Positions 11,516 through 23,840 are shown, numbered from the stretch's first letter. The stretch: DNA of 64,000 nucleotides from Euborellia annulipes (GCA_023213315.1 JAKCPI010000526.1:1-64000), one strand, 5' to 3'. Made by a program: numbers and translations. The notes: a model not told the origin generated them from the letters alone.

Positions 11516-11905
11516 ATCTGACTGGTCGCCCAGCACACAACTTTCTCTTACCTTTGGTATGAGAAGGTTGTGTTCTGTGCTTGTCACGCCGGATTTTTTG
11601 TGTAGATATAGGCAATATATAAAATTCAAGATGTGAAATTTATAAACATGGGAAATATTTACATGTTTTTACCATAGCAAATATTTCTCCTATCTCTCTT
11701 ATGCAGTACAAGAGTAAAGTGGTCTTCAAATAATTTTGAGGGCAAAATGAGAATATACATTTTAAAGAACATCTAAAAAATAATTGTTTTTTTTTTTTAA
11801 TTTAAATCAAAATCGTTGGAACGGATTTTGAGAAAATCAAAAAAACTGAACAAGTTCATCAGTAAAGTACAAGTACTTTATGGCCGATTTTGTTTATTAG
11901 TGTCT
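11516..11905 (+). repeat. Family A repeat, 3' truncated
   Basis: Hairpin head (ACTGGTCGCC ... TTGTCACGCC) and the body words GGGAAATATTTACATG and AAGTGGTCTTCA are present. The terminal segment is missing. Confidence 0.75.
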
Positions 11906-12585
11906 GTGTTTAATTTGTAATGTTTATGAATTTTTTAGATAAGCCCCGGACGAGAAAATGCATCGAATTTATTCTTGCTCACTCTTTGGGAGTTTTAAAT
12001 TTCCCTCTCTGACTTAGTTTCCCTCTTTGACTCAACTTCCTTTTATTTTGGCCAATCAGCGCCCTGAAAGGCACATACACACAGAAAGTCAGCCGCTAGC
12101 GCTTTATATTATAGTATGATAATATGATTTTCCTTTTTACGCCTTGCATATAGGCAACCAGACATTATGCTTTTATAAACTTAGTTTGAATACAATAAAG
12201 AGAAATGAGAGTTAAATTATTTGAATAATATGCCTAAAAAATTCAAAAGAAATGATCGGTGAATAAAAAAAAAAAATGAAGAAAATTCATATATATATCA
12301 GATATTGATTGCTCTCTTTTGAGAAGTGAAAAAATTTCATCCTTCCGAAATAAAAAGATTTCCCATTCTTTATATTGACAGAAAAAAATCAATGTGCACA
12401 TCTTTTAAACTAATAATTTTTAAAACAGAAAAATAAAATCTCTTGAGGATGAAGATTATTTTATTTCTATCAAAGAAGACTATAAGACGACAGATAACAA
12501 TTTTTTTTTTAAATAAAAGCATATATGCTTTTATATACCAAATGAAATAGCCTATCTAAATTCAATTTAAACTAACAAAGAATAG

Positions 12586-12705
12586 TTTCTCATGCCAGGA
12601 GTCCCGGGTTTGCTTCACGTCCTAAGCGAGAAATTTATTTCAAATAACTATCACTCATTGAATAGGGATATGGCCTTAGATGCCGAAAAAGACCTTAAAA
12701 CAAGA
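12586..12705 (+). mobile_element. SINE-B, 5' truncated
   Basis: A decayed B-box region (GTCCCGGGTTTGCTTCAC) is followed by AAATTTATTTCAA and GGCCTTAGATGCCGAAAAAG. The small ORF over it is not a gene. Confidence 0.65.
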
Positions 12706-13176
12706 AAAAAAGCAAACGTGTGGGGTAAGGTCGTGGGACCTCGGCCAGAAACGAAGTTCCTCACGCTTTTTCTTCATCTAACGCTTTTTTGTTACTCAGG
12801 GAGATGTTACGTGACGATTTCTGCCAATTCAGCTGCGTAAAAGATCTTTGTTCCAAAAAATAATAATAAAGAGTCTTAGGAGACAAAACTCATTCGAATA
12901 TTCAAATAGAGAAAAATCGTAAATTTGTATATATTGCTATTTAGTAAAAAAAAGAGATTCAGACAAATTATGTTACTTATAATTATTAGATTGGTAAAGT
13001 CTAATGTTATTCTTGACATTATAAAAATTATTTATACTACTGGATATATCATGGTATGATATACTTCATCTGCCTAATAATGAATAATTAATTGAAACGG
13101 TTAAAAAAAATATTTTTAAGAATAAGAGAGACCTATTTGGACGATGAAAAATTAAAAAGAAATAATAAATACTCAC

Positions 13177-13227
13177 AGAAAAAGTAGAGTAATAAAAAAA
13201 GATCTGAATAAATAATCAGGAACTTAC
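13177..13227 (-). promoter_or_regulatory. Second candidate recursive splice site with 51-nt RS-exon
   Basis: On the minus strand CTAATT (13254-13249) precedes a T-rich tract ending TTTTAG, fused to a consensus donor GTAAGT (13227-13222). Another donor, CT|GTGAGT (13176-13171), follows 51 nt later. In phase 0 the segment reads GTA AGT TCC TGA, so inclusion would stop translation. That fits a removable recursive exon better than a coding exon. It is 13.65 kb downstream of the donor at 26876. Confidence 0.5.
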
Positions 13228-13796
13228 CTAAAACAAAAAGAAAAACATAATTAGAAAATATATTCATTGAGAGTTAATAAATTAGAAAATAAAAGAGTGA
13301 TTATGAAAATGTGTTGAAGGAAAACTGAGTGGGTAAAGAAGATTTTAAATGCTAAAGGACTTGGAAATTCTTTAGATAAAAATTTTATTAAAGTATGGTC
13401 CCAAAATGCAGACTAGAAAGTTCTCTTTATTTATTTTGAAACTTAATTTTGAAAGATAATTTCAATTTTTTCAATTTCAAAATTTAATATAAAATGAATA
13501 GAGATTTGACAAAATTTCTATAGTTTATAATACTAATTCATTAATTTATTAATATTTTTTTGGTCATATGTTTTCAAAGTTTTCAGTAGCAAAAAGATAT
13601 TTTTATTTTATAAATAAATTATAAATAAAAATGAAAACCGAACTGTAGTATGAAAAAATAGAGCATGTGTTTCAGAATACATCATATTTATGTCATATAT
13701 CTGATTTTCTTGACAGTAATTTAAGTATCAGAAAAAAGAACTTTTTTATGCTATCCGAGTACTAAAGTTTCAATGAAGTTGATATATTTTTCCTAC

Positions 13797-13923
13797 AAGA
13801 GACATTGCTTTGCTCTCAGCGATAATCTTGAATCGATTCTCATCGTTATTCAGGACAGCCTCCGAGAATGTTTTAAGAATGACCAGGGATTTACAGCTCA
13901 AATGACAAACCATCCCAACTGAT
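13797..13923. CDS. Exon-like segment, strand ambiguous
   Basis: About 120 bp is open on both strands. Plus reading: TTGCTTTGCTCTCAG| is a good acceptor at 13819, and the exon runs to a TGA at 13920 (begins SDNLESILIVIQDS). Minus reading: 40 codons (contains LVILKTFSEAVLNN and ENRFKIIAESK) between a weak acceptor at 13918 and a donor CTT|GTAGGA at 13797. The plus reading has the better acceptor, and the minus reading agrees with the main gene's strand. At most one is likely to be real. Confidence 0.22.
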
Positions 13924-13999
13924 TTTTATTATAAACTGATAACTTGTATTGTTTATTAAATTAATTTTTTTTTTTTTACTTCAACATGTCATTTATCAG

Positions 14000-16500
14000 C
14001 TTCTGCTTGGATAAAATGAATTTGATATTTTTTATCTTTCATACAGTGTAATGAACAAATGAGTTTTTTTTTGTGTTTTTTTTATTAATGAACCAAATTA
14101 TCAAAATATACAAGAGTTAAATGAAATCTCAATTATTGCTATATTCTTAAACAAACCAGAATTTGATTGGTATTTTAAATTTATTTTAACATTTTAATGT
14201 AAAATTTGTTCACATTTTTATCAGAAATTTTATAAATCATGTATACTTCAATTAAAAAAAAAAATCAATTATAAAACCTAAAATCAGACTTGATTAATTG
14301 ATAAAAAACTTTTTTTTTATCATTTAATAAATTTGAAAAATTGATTGAAAGATTTTTAATTTATTATTAAATAAATGAAATACTTGTCTAGCTCTGTGAG
14401 ATTTTGATGAAGGGTTGGTGGGTAGGGAAGTTCCGAAATGGACAAGTTTATATTATTTACCAGGAATGGATGGCATGCGAAAATTGGGTTTCAACCCCTC
14501 TCGAAATAGTCAATTTTAGATAAATCAGAAATGGCAAATATGTGAAAAAAAATTTTCAATGGCATGGTAAAGAATTTGTTTTAATGAAAATGACTAAAAC
14601 ATAGCAACAGTTTCACAAATTTCCTCTTGAAAAAAAAATAAAATAAAATTCTGAATATACAATATTTATGAATGGAGAAAATAGAAATAATTATACATGT
14701 TAGATTAAATGAAGAAGGAATCTAAAAAGAGGTCTGGGATGAATTTTAATTCAAAATATGTGGCAGTAACAATTTTGAATTTAATCAAAACAAGTCTGAC
14801 TTTATTTTAATTAAAATTATTAATAATATAACCCTGTAAAGTCAGAGAGGTTGCCAAATTAAAAATTATTACTAAAGAAAGTTTGTTTTCCCTTCCCTTC
14901 TCTTAAATTTAAAATTTTTATTTTATTATTTTCCATCATAATTAAGAAAGAAAAATGTATATTTATTATAATGATAATATAAATTTCTAAGCGAAGTTGA
15001 TCTAATAATAATATATTTCGGACAATAATTGTCGTTATTAATTATTAATAACGATTATGTATACAATAAATACACTGTATTATAACATGTTATGTTATTC
15101 ACTTGGTTTCAATATGGGTTCGGGAGAAAAAAAGAAAAAAGTGTTTAAAAAAAAAAACTTGGGCTTTTTTTTTAAACATAACACATAACCTAACATAAAA
15201 ATAAAGGGAGGGGGAAATGATCTAAGTATTCATTATTTAACATTAATATTTAGAAAGCATTGTTAGATTAATAATTGTGAATAACAAAAACACAAGGAAG
15301 TGTTAAAGGAAAACTCAGTAATAATAATAATACCTCAATTATTTTTTTATGTTCATGAAATTTCCAAGTGTAACCGACTGTGTTTACATATTCCAATTGG
15401 TTAAGCTTTGAAATTACTATGATTATTCACTAACTATCTAACAAAGACGGTGTTTCTATTATCCTGTGTAAAAATGATATAATTAGAAATTTGAAATTGA
15501 TTACGCAAGCAAAGATGCACCGAATCAGTAAGTAAATGCATTAAAAAAAAACATCGTGTTCTTTTAATACTTTCAGGTAAACTTCCATCCGATATGAATT
15601 CGTAGAATGGAGCTTGTATTGATCGCACCAGCATTTTTATTGGGTCACCAAATTAGGGATGTTCTAACTTCACAGGGTGCCATTAATTGTCTACAAGTTA
15701 TAGCGTCATATATCTAAACAATTTATTTCTAACTTGGCTGTTTACCTGATATGAGATGAAATTGGAAAGATTTTTATAAACCTATTAAAAGTAAAGTAAA
15801 AGAAATCAATTAATTTGTCAAAGAAATAATAAGTTCTCAAGTTTATTATTAGTGACTATCAAAAAAGTTTCATTAATTTTTTTTTATTGAATTTTCCTAA
15901 TAAAAGAAAAAATTTTCTTTAGAGAAAATTAATTATTTTTGATAAAAAAATTAATTTTTGTTAAGCACTGCATTTTTCTTAAACAGAAATCAATACCCTG
16001 ACTCTCTGGAGCATGGGTTTCAATTTCATTTGAACTCTAAACTATTGGTTATGTGTTTGGATGGTGTGGAGGGGGGGGGGGGGAATTAAATTTAAGATAG
16101 AATAAAAATTATTATTTCTTTTACATGATTTGATTTTAAAAAATGTTCATATCAAAAATATGATGTTCTCATATTTTAATGAATTTGTCAATTTTATTTT
16201 TCTATATGACAATCCTATGTTATCTACAGTTTTAATTAAGGCATCGCACAACAAGCAGAAAAATAATAACTGAATACTAAAGCGCTGGCTGGCATCACGT
16301 CTATCCCAAGCGAATGCTTTCAAAAGACAGATAAACAATTGTTAAATTGATGGAATTTTCTTTGAGGACAAAAAAAAAAAAAAAAAAAATTATTGGGGTC
16401 ACGAGTTTTATATATGAGAATTATTGAAGTTTAAAATTTTTGACATGGGTAGGATTTGAGTCTGGATCGTATTGAATAAACTTTTTGCTAAATATTCCTA
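14000..16500. other. AT-rich stretch, mostly empty
   Basis: Outside the weak exon candidate at 16.2-16.3 kb it holds homopolymers (G12 at 16071, A19 at 16371). A ratchet-like TTTCAG|GTAAAC on the plus strand (15574) is weaker than the two minus-strand sites. No other feature. Confidence 0.4.
16228..16316 (-). CDS. Candidate small coding exon
   Basis: On the minus strand CTGTCTTTTGAAAG| precedes 29 open codons starting (K)AFAWDRRDASQRFSI and then a hydrophobic LLFFCLLCDALIKT, with a possible donor ACT|GTAGAT. The residue pattern looks more protein-like than the surrounding AT-rich frames. Both splice signals are moderate and no family is recognised. It could be a decayed transposon ORF fragment. 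Confidence 0.22.
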
Positions 16501-16522
16501 AGGATAAGTTATCAATTCTAAA

Positions 16523-17025
16523 AATCTGGTGTGACTGGTCGCACCAGATTTTTTGTGTCGAGATATATTTAGTTTCTGACAGTACGGTACATTCAATTTT
16601 CAAGAAGTAAAATTTATAAGTATGGGAAAATAATTATATTTTGTTACCATGGCAACCATTTCTCCTATCTTTTCAATGGAGTACAAGAATAAAGTGGTCT
16701 TCAGAAGGTTTCAATGGCAAAATGAGAATATACATTTTAAAGATAATAATTGATTTTTGAATTTTAATCAAAATCGTTGGAGCGAATTTTGAGAAAATCG
16801 GAAAAACTGAAACAGTGTATCAGGAAAGTACTAGTACTTTTTGGCCGATTTTGTTCAGAAGCTTTTGTTCACAGACACACATACAGACAGACCATGTCGC
16901 GAAAACCACTTTTTTGAATTCAAAACGTGTATATCTTTCAAAATCTCGACATCGAATTTTTGACATGAATCCAATACTTCCTCTCTATATATATTAACAT
17001 ATATAGAGGTAAGAGAAAGTAAAAA
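16523..17025 (+). repeat. Family A repeat, near full length with short hairpin head
   Basis: The head is the short form (TGGTGTGACTGGTCGCACCA), then the full body and the terminal hairpin TATATTAACATATA followed by AGAGAAAGTAAAAA. The ORFs inside come from the repeat. Confidence 0.85.
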
Positions 17026-17049
17026 CTAAATAGGAGATATATTCTATAA

Positions 17050-17392
17050 GAACGATGTTATGCATGAAGGAACCAAGCGCCATTAATCTAAAACTGAGAT
17101 AAAGGGCATTTATTTGCACCAATTGTAAACAAAACCAATGGCAATGACTTTTTTTTGTTTTATACAAAAAAAGCGCACAGAATAATAATGCTGCGATTTA
17201 AGTAAAGAGGTAGATCTTCTTTATCCTTATGGGTCGTTTTAATAACTTACCTACCCCAACATTAAAATAGCCTTCCTATGGGAGGCTATTTTAATGTTGG
17301 GGTAGGTATGTTATTAAAACGACCTATAAGATGGCGGTCTTATCTCAATTTGGATCATAATAGCGCTTGGTTCCTTTACCATAATATCGTCC
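17050..17392. mobile_element. TIR element with a nested near-perfect palindrome
   Basis: The outer arms share AAGGAACCAAGCGC. Inside, 17228-17275 and 17281-17328 are inverted copies of about 48 bp (GGTCGTTTTAATAAC ... CCTACCCCAACATTAAAAT) around a 5-nt centre. The outer terminus (GTTATGCAT ... CAAGCGCC) resembles that of the element at 58043-58290. Confidence 0.75.
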
Positions 17393-18244
17393 ATATATTG
17401 TAGGGCCTATATATTCTTGATACACTGTAGGCAACCAGGACTAGAAATCAAACGCGATTCTCGTTCTGGCTTACTGCATAGTATCAATAATATACTACCG
17501 TAAATGGCAGTGATTGAACAAATAAAGTATAGGCCTACTTTTGTGTTCTTAGAGATCTAGAAGGAGTATATTATCGCCCATGCTTCTGTATTTGTTATGA
17601 TTCAAGAAAAATCTTTTTGTTTGTTAGGTCTTCTTTTACTTTCATTTTCACTTAATTGTCCATATACAAATAATAATAATTACACGTTTAGGATATATAT
17701 ATTTAAAAAAAAGAGATTGAGGTCGTATTTATCTTTATTTAATTAACCCATTAGTCAAATAATAATCTTATATTTGTAAATTGATTGAGTAATATTGAAA
17801 TAACGGATGTTCAATTGCTTGAAAAAGAAAAATAAGATTTTTGAAATCAAGATATTAATCATCAAGTAGGGTAATGTTAAATGAGGCGTTACTCTGCTAT
17901 CACAAATGAAAATAAAAATCCATTAGTAGGGCGCACATGTTTCTTTAATAAACAAATCAAATCTATCTCAATAAAAAAATTATTAATACATCTAAAATGG
18001 ATAATTTTAATATATAAAAAAATTTAATATAAATGAGTTAATATATCTTTAATTAAAATTATGGAATTTCGATTATCTGTATTTCCAAGTTTGACTCTAT
18101 GGTAACTAATCCGCTTTATATTAAAGTCCTATTATCATTAATCATGAAATGCAAATTTTAAAATAACAAGATTCAACTGCCATTAATTACGAAATATATA
18201 TTCTGGTATGAAAAAAAAAATATATATATAGGCCTATATATATT

Positions 18245-18840
18245 TTTTTACTTTCTCTTACCTCTATATATATGTTAATATATAGAGAAAGTATTGGATT
18301 CATGTCAAAAATTCGATGTCTAGATTTTGACGGATATACAGGTTCCCCTGAATCCAAAAAAGTGGTTTTCGCGACATGGTGGCTCTATGAATAAAATATG
18401 AACTAAAAGAGCTAGGATGTTGAAATTTTATATTTAAGTTAGGTACCCTCCTGAGACGTAACACAAGGCTTTTGAATAAAATCGACCAAAGAGTACTAGT
18501 ACTTTACCGATGCACTTTTTGAGTTTTTTTTCGATTTTCTCAAAATTCGCTCTAACCATTGTAATTAAAATTCAAAAATCAATTATTTTTTAGTTGTTCT
18601 TTAAAATATATATTCTCATTTTGCTCTCAAAATTGTTTGAAGCACACTTTACTCTTGGACTTCATAGGAAAGTAATATTGCCATGGTAACAAAATATAAA
18701 TATTTTCCCATGTTTATAAATTTTACATCTTTAATATATCGGCGGAAACTAAATATATCTCGATACAAAAAAAATCTGGTGAGACAAGCACAGAACACAA
18801 CTTTTGATTACCGAAGGTAAGAGACCACACCAGATTTTTT
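18245..18840 (-). repeat. Family A repeat, full length
   Basis: A reverse copy from the terminal hairpin (18245) to the head hairpin with ACCACACCAGATTTTTT (to 18840). It contains the constant words ACTAGTACTTTA and GCGACATGGT. Confidence 0.85.
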
Positions 18841-19714
18841 TGGAATAGGTAAAAGCTAAAAAAAATGTTCTGTATCTCCTTCTTTACCACGCTATTGAGT
18901 GTTTCTTTATAATAAAGTATTTTTATAAAAGTAAATTTAATAACTAAATTATTTCATATAGCAGATTAAATTAGAGGTATTTTTAGCAAATTATAATAGA
19001 AATAGCTGACCTGAGACTGCGAAAATTCAATTTGAGAGAAAAAAATTTAAAATTATCTTCGATACTATTTCTAAATAGCTGGTTATTTATTCCCCTTTTA
19101 AAAAAAAAACAGACATAAATAATGGATCAAAGTATACCCTCAAGGGCTTAAAGTTCAAAAAGATAAATTAATAATTTTATCAACCAAAAAAAAAAAAAAA
19201 CATCCCTCTATTCGATTATTAAAATCATTTACGAAGTAAAAGAAATAAATATTAACAATTTTTATAAGGTTAAATTAATATTTGCTTTGTAAGAAAGAGT
19301 AAGTATAGAAATGTGGAAGAATTCCAAGTGCCAACAAGTTATTTAATTAAATACTCAAAGGGAAAAAAAATTTTATGGAAATTATAATTAAGTAATCGAA
19401 ATAAAATGAAAATATTATCGAAGATATATGGGAAAAAAACTTCCAGGCCTAAAAAATAACTAAATTAATGATTAATTCAAAGTTTGAGAAATTATTTGTT
19501 AGCTGTCTCAGGTAATTTTGTACCCAATAATATAGATTTAAGGGTGTGACTGATTAAACATCGCCCTCGAGTGAAATGAAGATCGGTTACTTTTAGCAAA
19601 ATAAATTAATAAATCTATTATGTATTGTGAAAAATAAATTTGTTCCTTATTTAAAAATAATAAAACGTCAAAAGAATAATACTTTTCCTTATGACGTTAA
19701 AGGCCGATTGAAGG
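18841..19714. other. AT-rich stretch, no gene seen
   Basis: Homopolymers only. It lies downstream of the 19.8 kb exon candidate on the minus strand and could hold its 3' UTR, but no clear AATAAA was found close by. Confidence 0.4.
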
Positions 19715-19741
19715 TTAAATAATAGAAAATATTAATTTCAC

Positions 19742-19872
19742 TTCTGTGTTGTGTTGGCGATTCGGAAGCAAAGAAGAAATCCGATAAAGGGTGACATCGG
19801 GAAAGCGTGACGAAGTTTCCTGAACAACTTGTTCAACAGGGCAGGCAACAACACAATGAACGAATGGCTCCC
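19742..19872 (-). CDS. Candidate internal or terminal coding exon
   Basis: A pyrimidine-rich tract (CTTCTTCCCTTCAATTTCC) leads to TTTCTAACAG| and then 43 open codons with locally raised GC. The peptide begins (G)EPFVHCVVACPVEQVV and continues through TLYRISSLLPNRQH to NTE. All plus-strand frames over this stretch contain stops, which favours the minus strand. The downstream donor GAA|GTGAAA is weak. If unused, the frame continues eight codons to a TAA at 19715, giving a terminal exon. The acceptor leaves phase 1, so it cannot follow either first exon directly. I do not recognise the domain. Confidence 0.38.
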
Positions 19873-20237
19873 CTGTTAGAAATTGGAAATTGAAGGGAAG
19901 AAGGCAATGGGGGCGGTTGTTTACATGGGGGGCATAAATACACATAACATACATATTATAAGAACTCTTTAGAGAGTAACGTACCAGTCACAAACTCATT
20001 TATAATATTGTATTATTGTATTAGACAGTTGGAAAAGTTGATCTGGTAAAATGATGATTTATGAAATTATTAGAGAAATGGATTAATTTTAGCTTATATG
20101 TTAGTATAATTTAACATATTCAAAATGTTCGAAACTTTGAATTAACTTTCTTTTTTTTTATAACCCTCAGTAATATAACCAACTTTTATATTATTTTTAT
20201 CTTCTTTTTTTTTGTTGTTCGTTGCTCTTAATTTTAG

Positions 20238-20315
20238 AAATCTAATGGAGATCCAACTATGTATTCCAAACAAAGAAACAAAAATAAAGTAAAATTACGT
20301 AGGGCATCACAAAAG
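20238..20315 (+). CDS. Candidate 26-codon cassette exon on the plus strand
   Basis: A strong acceptor (T run, GCTCTTAATTTTAG|) and a strong donor (AAAAG|GTGAGC) bracket exactly 78 nt. Only the phase-0 frame is open, and it encodes a lysine-rich peptide (KSNGDPTMYSK ... KVKLRRASQK) with an RRAS basophilic-kinase-type site. Its symmetric phase fits an alternative exon. The strand is opposite to the main gene candidate, so it would belong to another transcript or be a chance match. Confidence 0.28.
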
Positions 20316-20379
20316 GTGAGCATAGGGTGTAGGTGTGCGTGTGTGGGGGTGGGGGATACTTTTGAAAGGATTTTTTTTT

Positions 20380-21090
20380 AACTAAGGCCGGGTTATAACA
20401 AAAATTGATATTTAAGAGTTTTTTTTTTTTTATAGAGTCCTTGAAATCAAGACTTTATTTTATGCAATATATTATACTAAATTGAAAAAATTCTCATTTT
20501 TGTTAAAACTATTTAAGGGGGAGTAGGAGTGGCCGTCTAAACGTAATTAAAAAAAAAAAAAAAAAACTAGACTATTATAAGGAATTTTTTAATGCGTTTT
20601 TTTTAATGAATTATATTCATGAGGGATTATTGTATCAGAAAGTTTTTTATTTTTTTAATGACATTAAAAATTATTATTTTTTTTTTTAAGTGAAACTTTT
20701 ATTTTATTGTAATCAAGCAAATACAGAAAAAAACTTACAATAATTTAAAATTTTTTTTTTAATTTAAAAATGAATTTATTATTATTATCACATATTAAAG
20801 TAAGCTTTTATTTAAAAATTAACTGTCAAATAGTTAAGCACTCCTGCAAAATATGGCAGGCTAGTCTAAAAGCCGGTATTATCAGATCCCCTATTGGCCT
20901 ATATTTATATACTCGTATTTTTGTGCTTTTATAAATGATATAAAATAATGGCATAATGACAGAAAATAACATTTATAAGGTATTTATTGTTTAAAGATCA
21001 ATGAAAATCAACCAAATGAATTAGATTATGAGCTATCATTCTGACATCTCTTGGCAAATTTTCGTAATAGATGGTTTTTTTTTGGCTTAC
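20380..21090. other. T-run and A-run rich stretch
   Basis: Repeated T8-T12 and A10-A18 runs. No gene seen. Confidence 0.5.
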
Positions 21091-21094
21091 TTTT

Positions 21095-21170
21095 TAAGAC
21101 ACATAACGCCATCTTATCGGCAAAAACATGTGTAAGAGCTTCGCTCCTACTCTCCCTTAAATATTTTTAA
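21095..21170. repeat. Foldback-family tail fragment
   Basis: Matches 8885-8942 (CGCCATCTTATCGG, CTCCTACTC). The rest of the element is absent. Confidence 0.55.
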
Positions 21171-22079
21171 TTTTAAAATTTTAATAAAGCAAAAATAATA
21201 TTTACAAATCTCTCCAATTATAGTTTAGGGTTGAATAAATTTTGTCAGTTGTTTTTTTGAGGGGAGGAGAATTTTATCATCTTATGAACGTCATTAGAAA
21301 GATAATTGTTTTACTAATTGATATGTTGTGTTAAAAAAAATATATAATGACTCACATAGTACAGATAGTACAGGTCCTATATTTTTTTAGCTAATTATTA
21401 AAAAAAGGCGGTTTACTTGTTAAAACTTTGTAATTCTATCTAAAAAGATTTATTGAAATCAAAAGATAAAACTAGTCAGTATAGAACCCAGATTAACATC
21501 AAGAGCTCTTTATGTTGTAGAAATATGATAATAAATTAAAAAATGAAGTATAAAAAAATGTTTCCAATCCTAAAATATCCGACCCTATATGTAATAAAAA
21601 TAAATCAAGTAAGCATGGGTAGATAATTCATGGATCAATCATCCTATAATGAGATTAATGGAAAAAAAAATGAGGGGAAAATTATTGATGATTATTGGTT
21701 GATGGTTTTATCTCTGAAACATCGATTAGAAATTACAAAACTCTTGAAGGTCAAACCTTGTTTAATTTTATCCCTCTAAATTTCATATTTATTGAACGGA
21801 AGAGTTTAAATTTAAACAATTGTTTATTGTTCTCATATTCAAAAATAAATATTCCTCAAAAGTGAACTATGTCTAAGGATGATGGAAAAAGATAAAGAAA
21901 AATAGTTTTAGAAGTTAAGACTATTCAAAATGGCTAGTGAGGCTCAAAAATTAACTTTCAATTAAATTTAAAAAATTTTAAATATTGCAAAAAGGTCCAC
22001 AAGAAAAAAATATTTCGAAAATTTTAAATTTTTTACCTTACATAGAATATCAAAAATTGAATATTTCAAAGAAATGAGT

Positions 22080-22218
22080 CATGGGCGTAACTAGGAGGGA
22101 GGTCCAGGAGGGGAGGGGCACCTCTCCCAGAGAGCTCCCTGAGCCAAAAAAATGGAATCAATATAGGGCCTTCCCGGTCCCATGCCCCCACCCTCCAAAT
22201 TTTATAGATACACCCATG
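22080..22218. mobile_element. Small TIR element (MITE)
   Basis: Termini CATGGGCGTAACTA and TAGATACACCCATG are inverted repeats with two mismatches, enclosing a GC-rich 139-bp body. No clear target duplication remains, so the superfamily is not assigned. Confidence 0.6.
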
Positions 22219-22890
22219 CTGATATTACTTAAAAGATATTTTTAATATTTTTTCTGGTATTTAAATAAAAAGGCTAATTTTTTTATATGATTTTATACGA
22301 TATTACTTTTGAGAGAAAAATTTTCAATACTAAATATTTTTAAAAAATGTTTTATCCTATAAATCCGTTCGATGTAAAATCATTTGAATATAAATTTATA
22401 TATTCAATATATTAATATAAAATACTAAATAATTGAGAAGATCATAATATTAATAGTATAATCAAATAATTCATTTGTAGTAAAGCAACAATAGCACGCA
22501 GAGTGATTAAATATAATGATTTCAAATAAATTTCTATAAGCCTAAAAAAAAGTGAAAATAATTATGTAAAAATGAAGATAATGTTCAATTCAACTTTTAT
22601 TAATAAAAATATGAATTGTTTGCAAGTAACATAAACCACTCTTAAAGAGATAAAAAAAGTGATAAGTTAAATTTTCTCTCTTTTTTTTTACTCTGAACAG
22701 ATGAGAACCAGACGTCCTAACTGTATAAAGTTTATTTGTTCTCTACCATAATTATCTGACCGAAGTAGAAAAGCATTATTTTCATCATTATAGAAGATTA
22801 TATCTAGAGAATAATGTGATAAGAAACTAAAAAAACTTTGTTTGATATCCCTACTACTTCCCAAATTTCATAAATATATCACTATAAAAA

Positions 22891-23385
22891 AATATGATGT
22901 GACTGGTCGCACAGCACACAACTTTCTCTTACCTTCAGTAAAGGAAAGTTGTGTTCAGTGCTTGTCACACCAGATTTTTTGTGTCGACATATATTTAGTT
23001 TCCGCTGATATACATTCCTATGAAGTACTTGTCTTTAGAAGATTTCAATGGCAAAATGAGAATAGACATTTTAAAGAGCATCTAAAAAATAAATGATTTT
23101 TAATTAAAATCGTTGGAGCGAATTTTAAATAAATCGAAAAAAAGTGAAAAAGTGCATCAGTAAAGTACTAGTACTCTTTGGCCGATTTTATTTAAAAGCC
23201 TGTTACGTTTTTGTTCACAGGTACATAGACACACACACACACACACAGACAGACCATGTCGCGAGACTCTTGGATTCAGGGGACCTCAAAACGTGTATAT
23301 CCATCAAAATTTCATTGCATTTTTGACATAAACTCAATACTTTCTCTCTATATATTAACATATATAGGTAAGAGAAAGTAAAAAT
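22891..23385 (+). repeat. Family A repeat, full length
   Basis: Long hairpin head (AACTTTCTCTTACCTTCAGT with its mirror arm), body, CA microsatellite at 23231-23246 and the terminal AAGAGAAAGT tail. The two ORFs here lie inside the repeat. Confidence 0.85.
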
Positions 23386-23427
23386 TAAAATTTTTAAGAT
23401 TCATAAATTTTCAGATAAATTAAAAAT

Positions 23428-23840
23428 TAATCTGGTGTGATTGGTCGCACCAATTTTTTGTGTCGCCATATTGGAGCAAATTTTGAGAAAATCTAAAAAA
23501 AAAAAAAAAAACTGAAAAAGTGCATCAGTAAAGTACTAGTACTTTTTAGCCGATTTTGTTCAAAAGCTTATTTTGAGTGTCCGGGAGGATAACTAACTTA
23601 ACTATAAAGTTTCAATCCAGTAGCTCAATTCCTTCATGTTTAAAATTTACTAGCTCTTTTCGTTCTTGAGATATTTTGTTCACACACAAACAGAGACAGA
23701 TGATGTTGCGAAAACCACTTTTTTGGACTCAGGGAACATCAAAACGGTATATCCATCAAAATCTCGACATTGACATGAAACTAATACTTTCTCTATATAC
23801 ACAGTATAAGTATACTTATATAGTTATGAGAAAGTAAAAA
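23428..23840 (+). repeat. Family A repeat, second copy close behind the first
   Basis: Head TCTGGTGTGATTGGTCGCAC, an internal deletion of part of the body, then the usual 3' half. Same orientation as the copy ending about 40 bp upstream. Confidence 0.8.

Noticed and set aside
12592..12840. 82-codon plus ORF
   Set aside because: It starts in a SINE-B copy and runs into unique sequence. There are no splice borders and no conserved pattern.
15434..15634. 66-codon minus ORF
   Set aside because: The first 25 residues look plausible, but no acceptor or donor fits and the rest is AT-rich.
22842..23326. Plus-strand ORFs of 84 and 60 codons, also 16815-16997 and 60133-60481
   Set aside because: All are within family A repeats, in different frames of the same sequence. 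There is no shared conserved reading.
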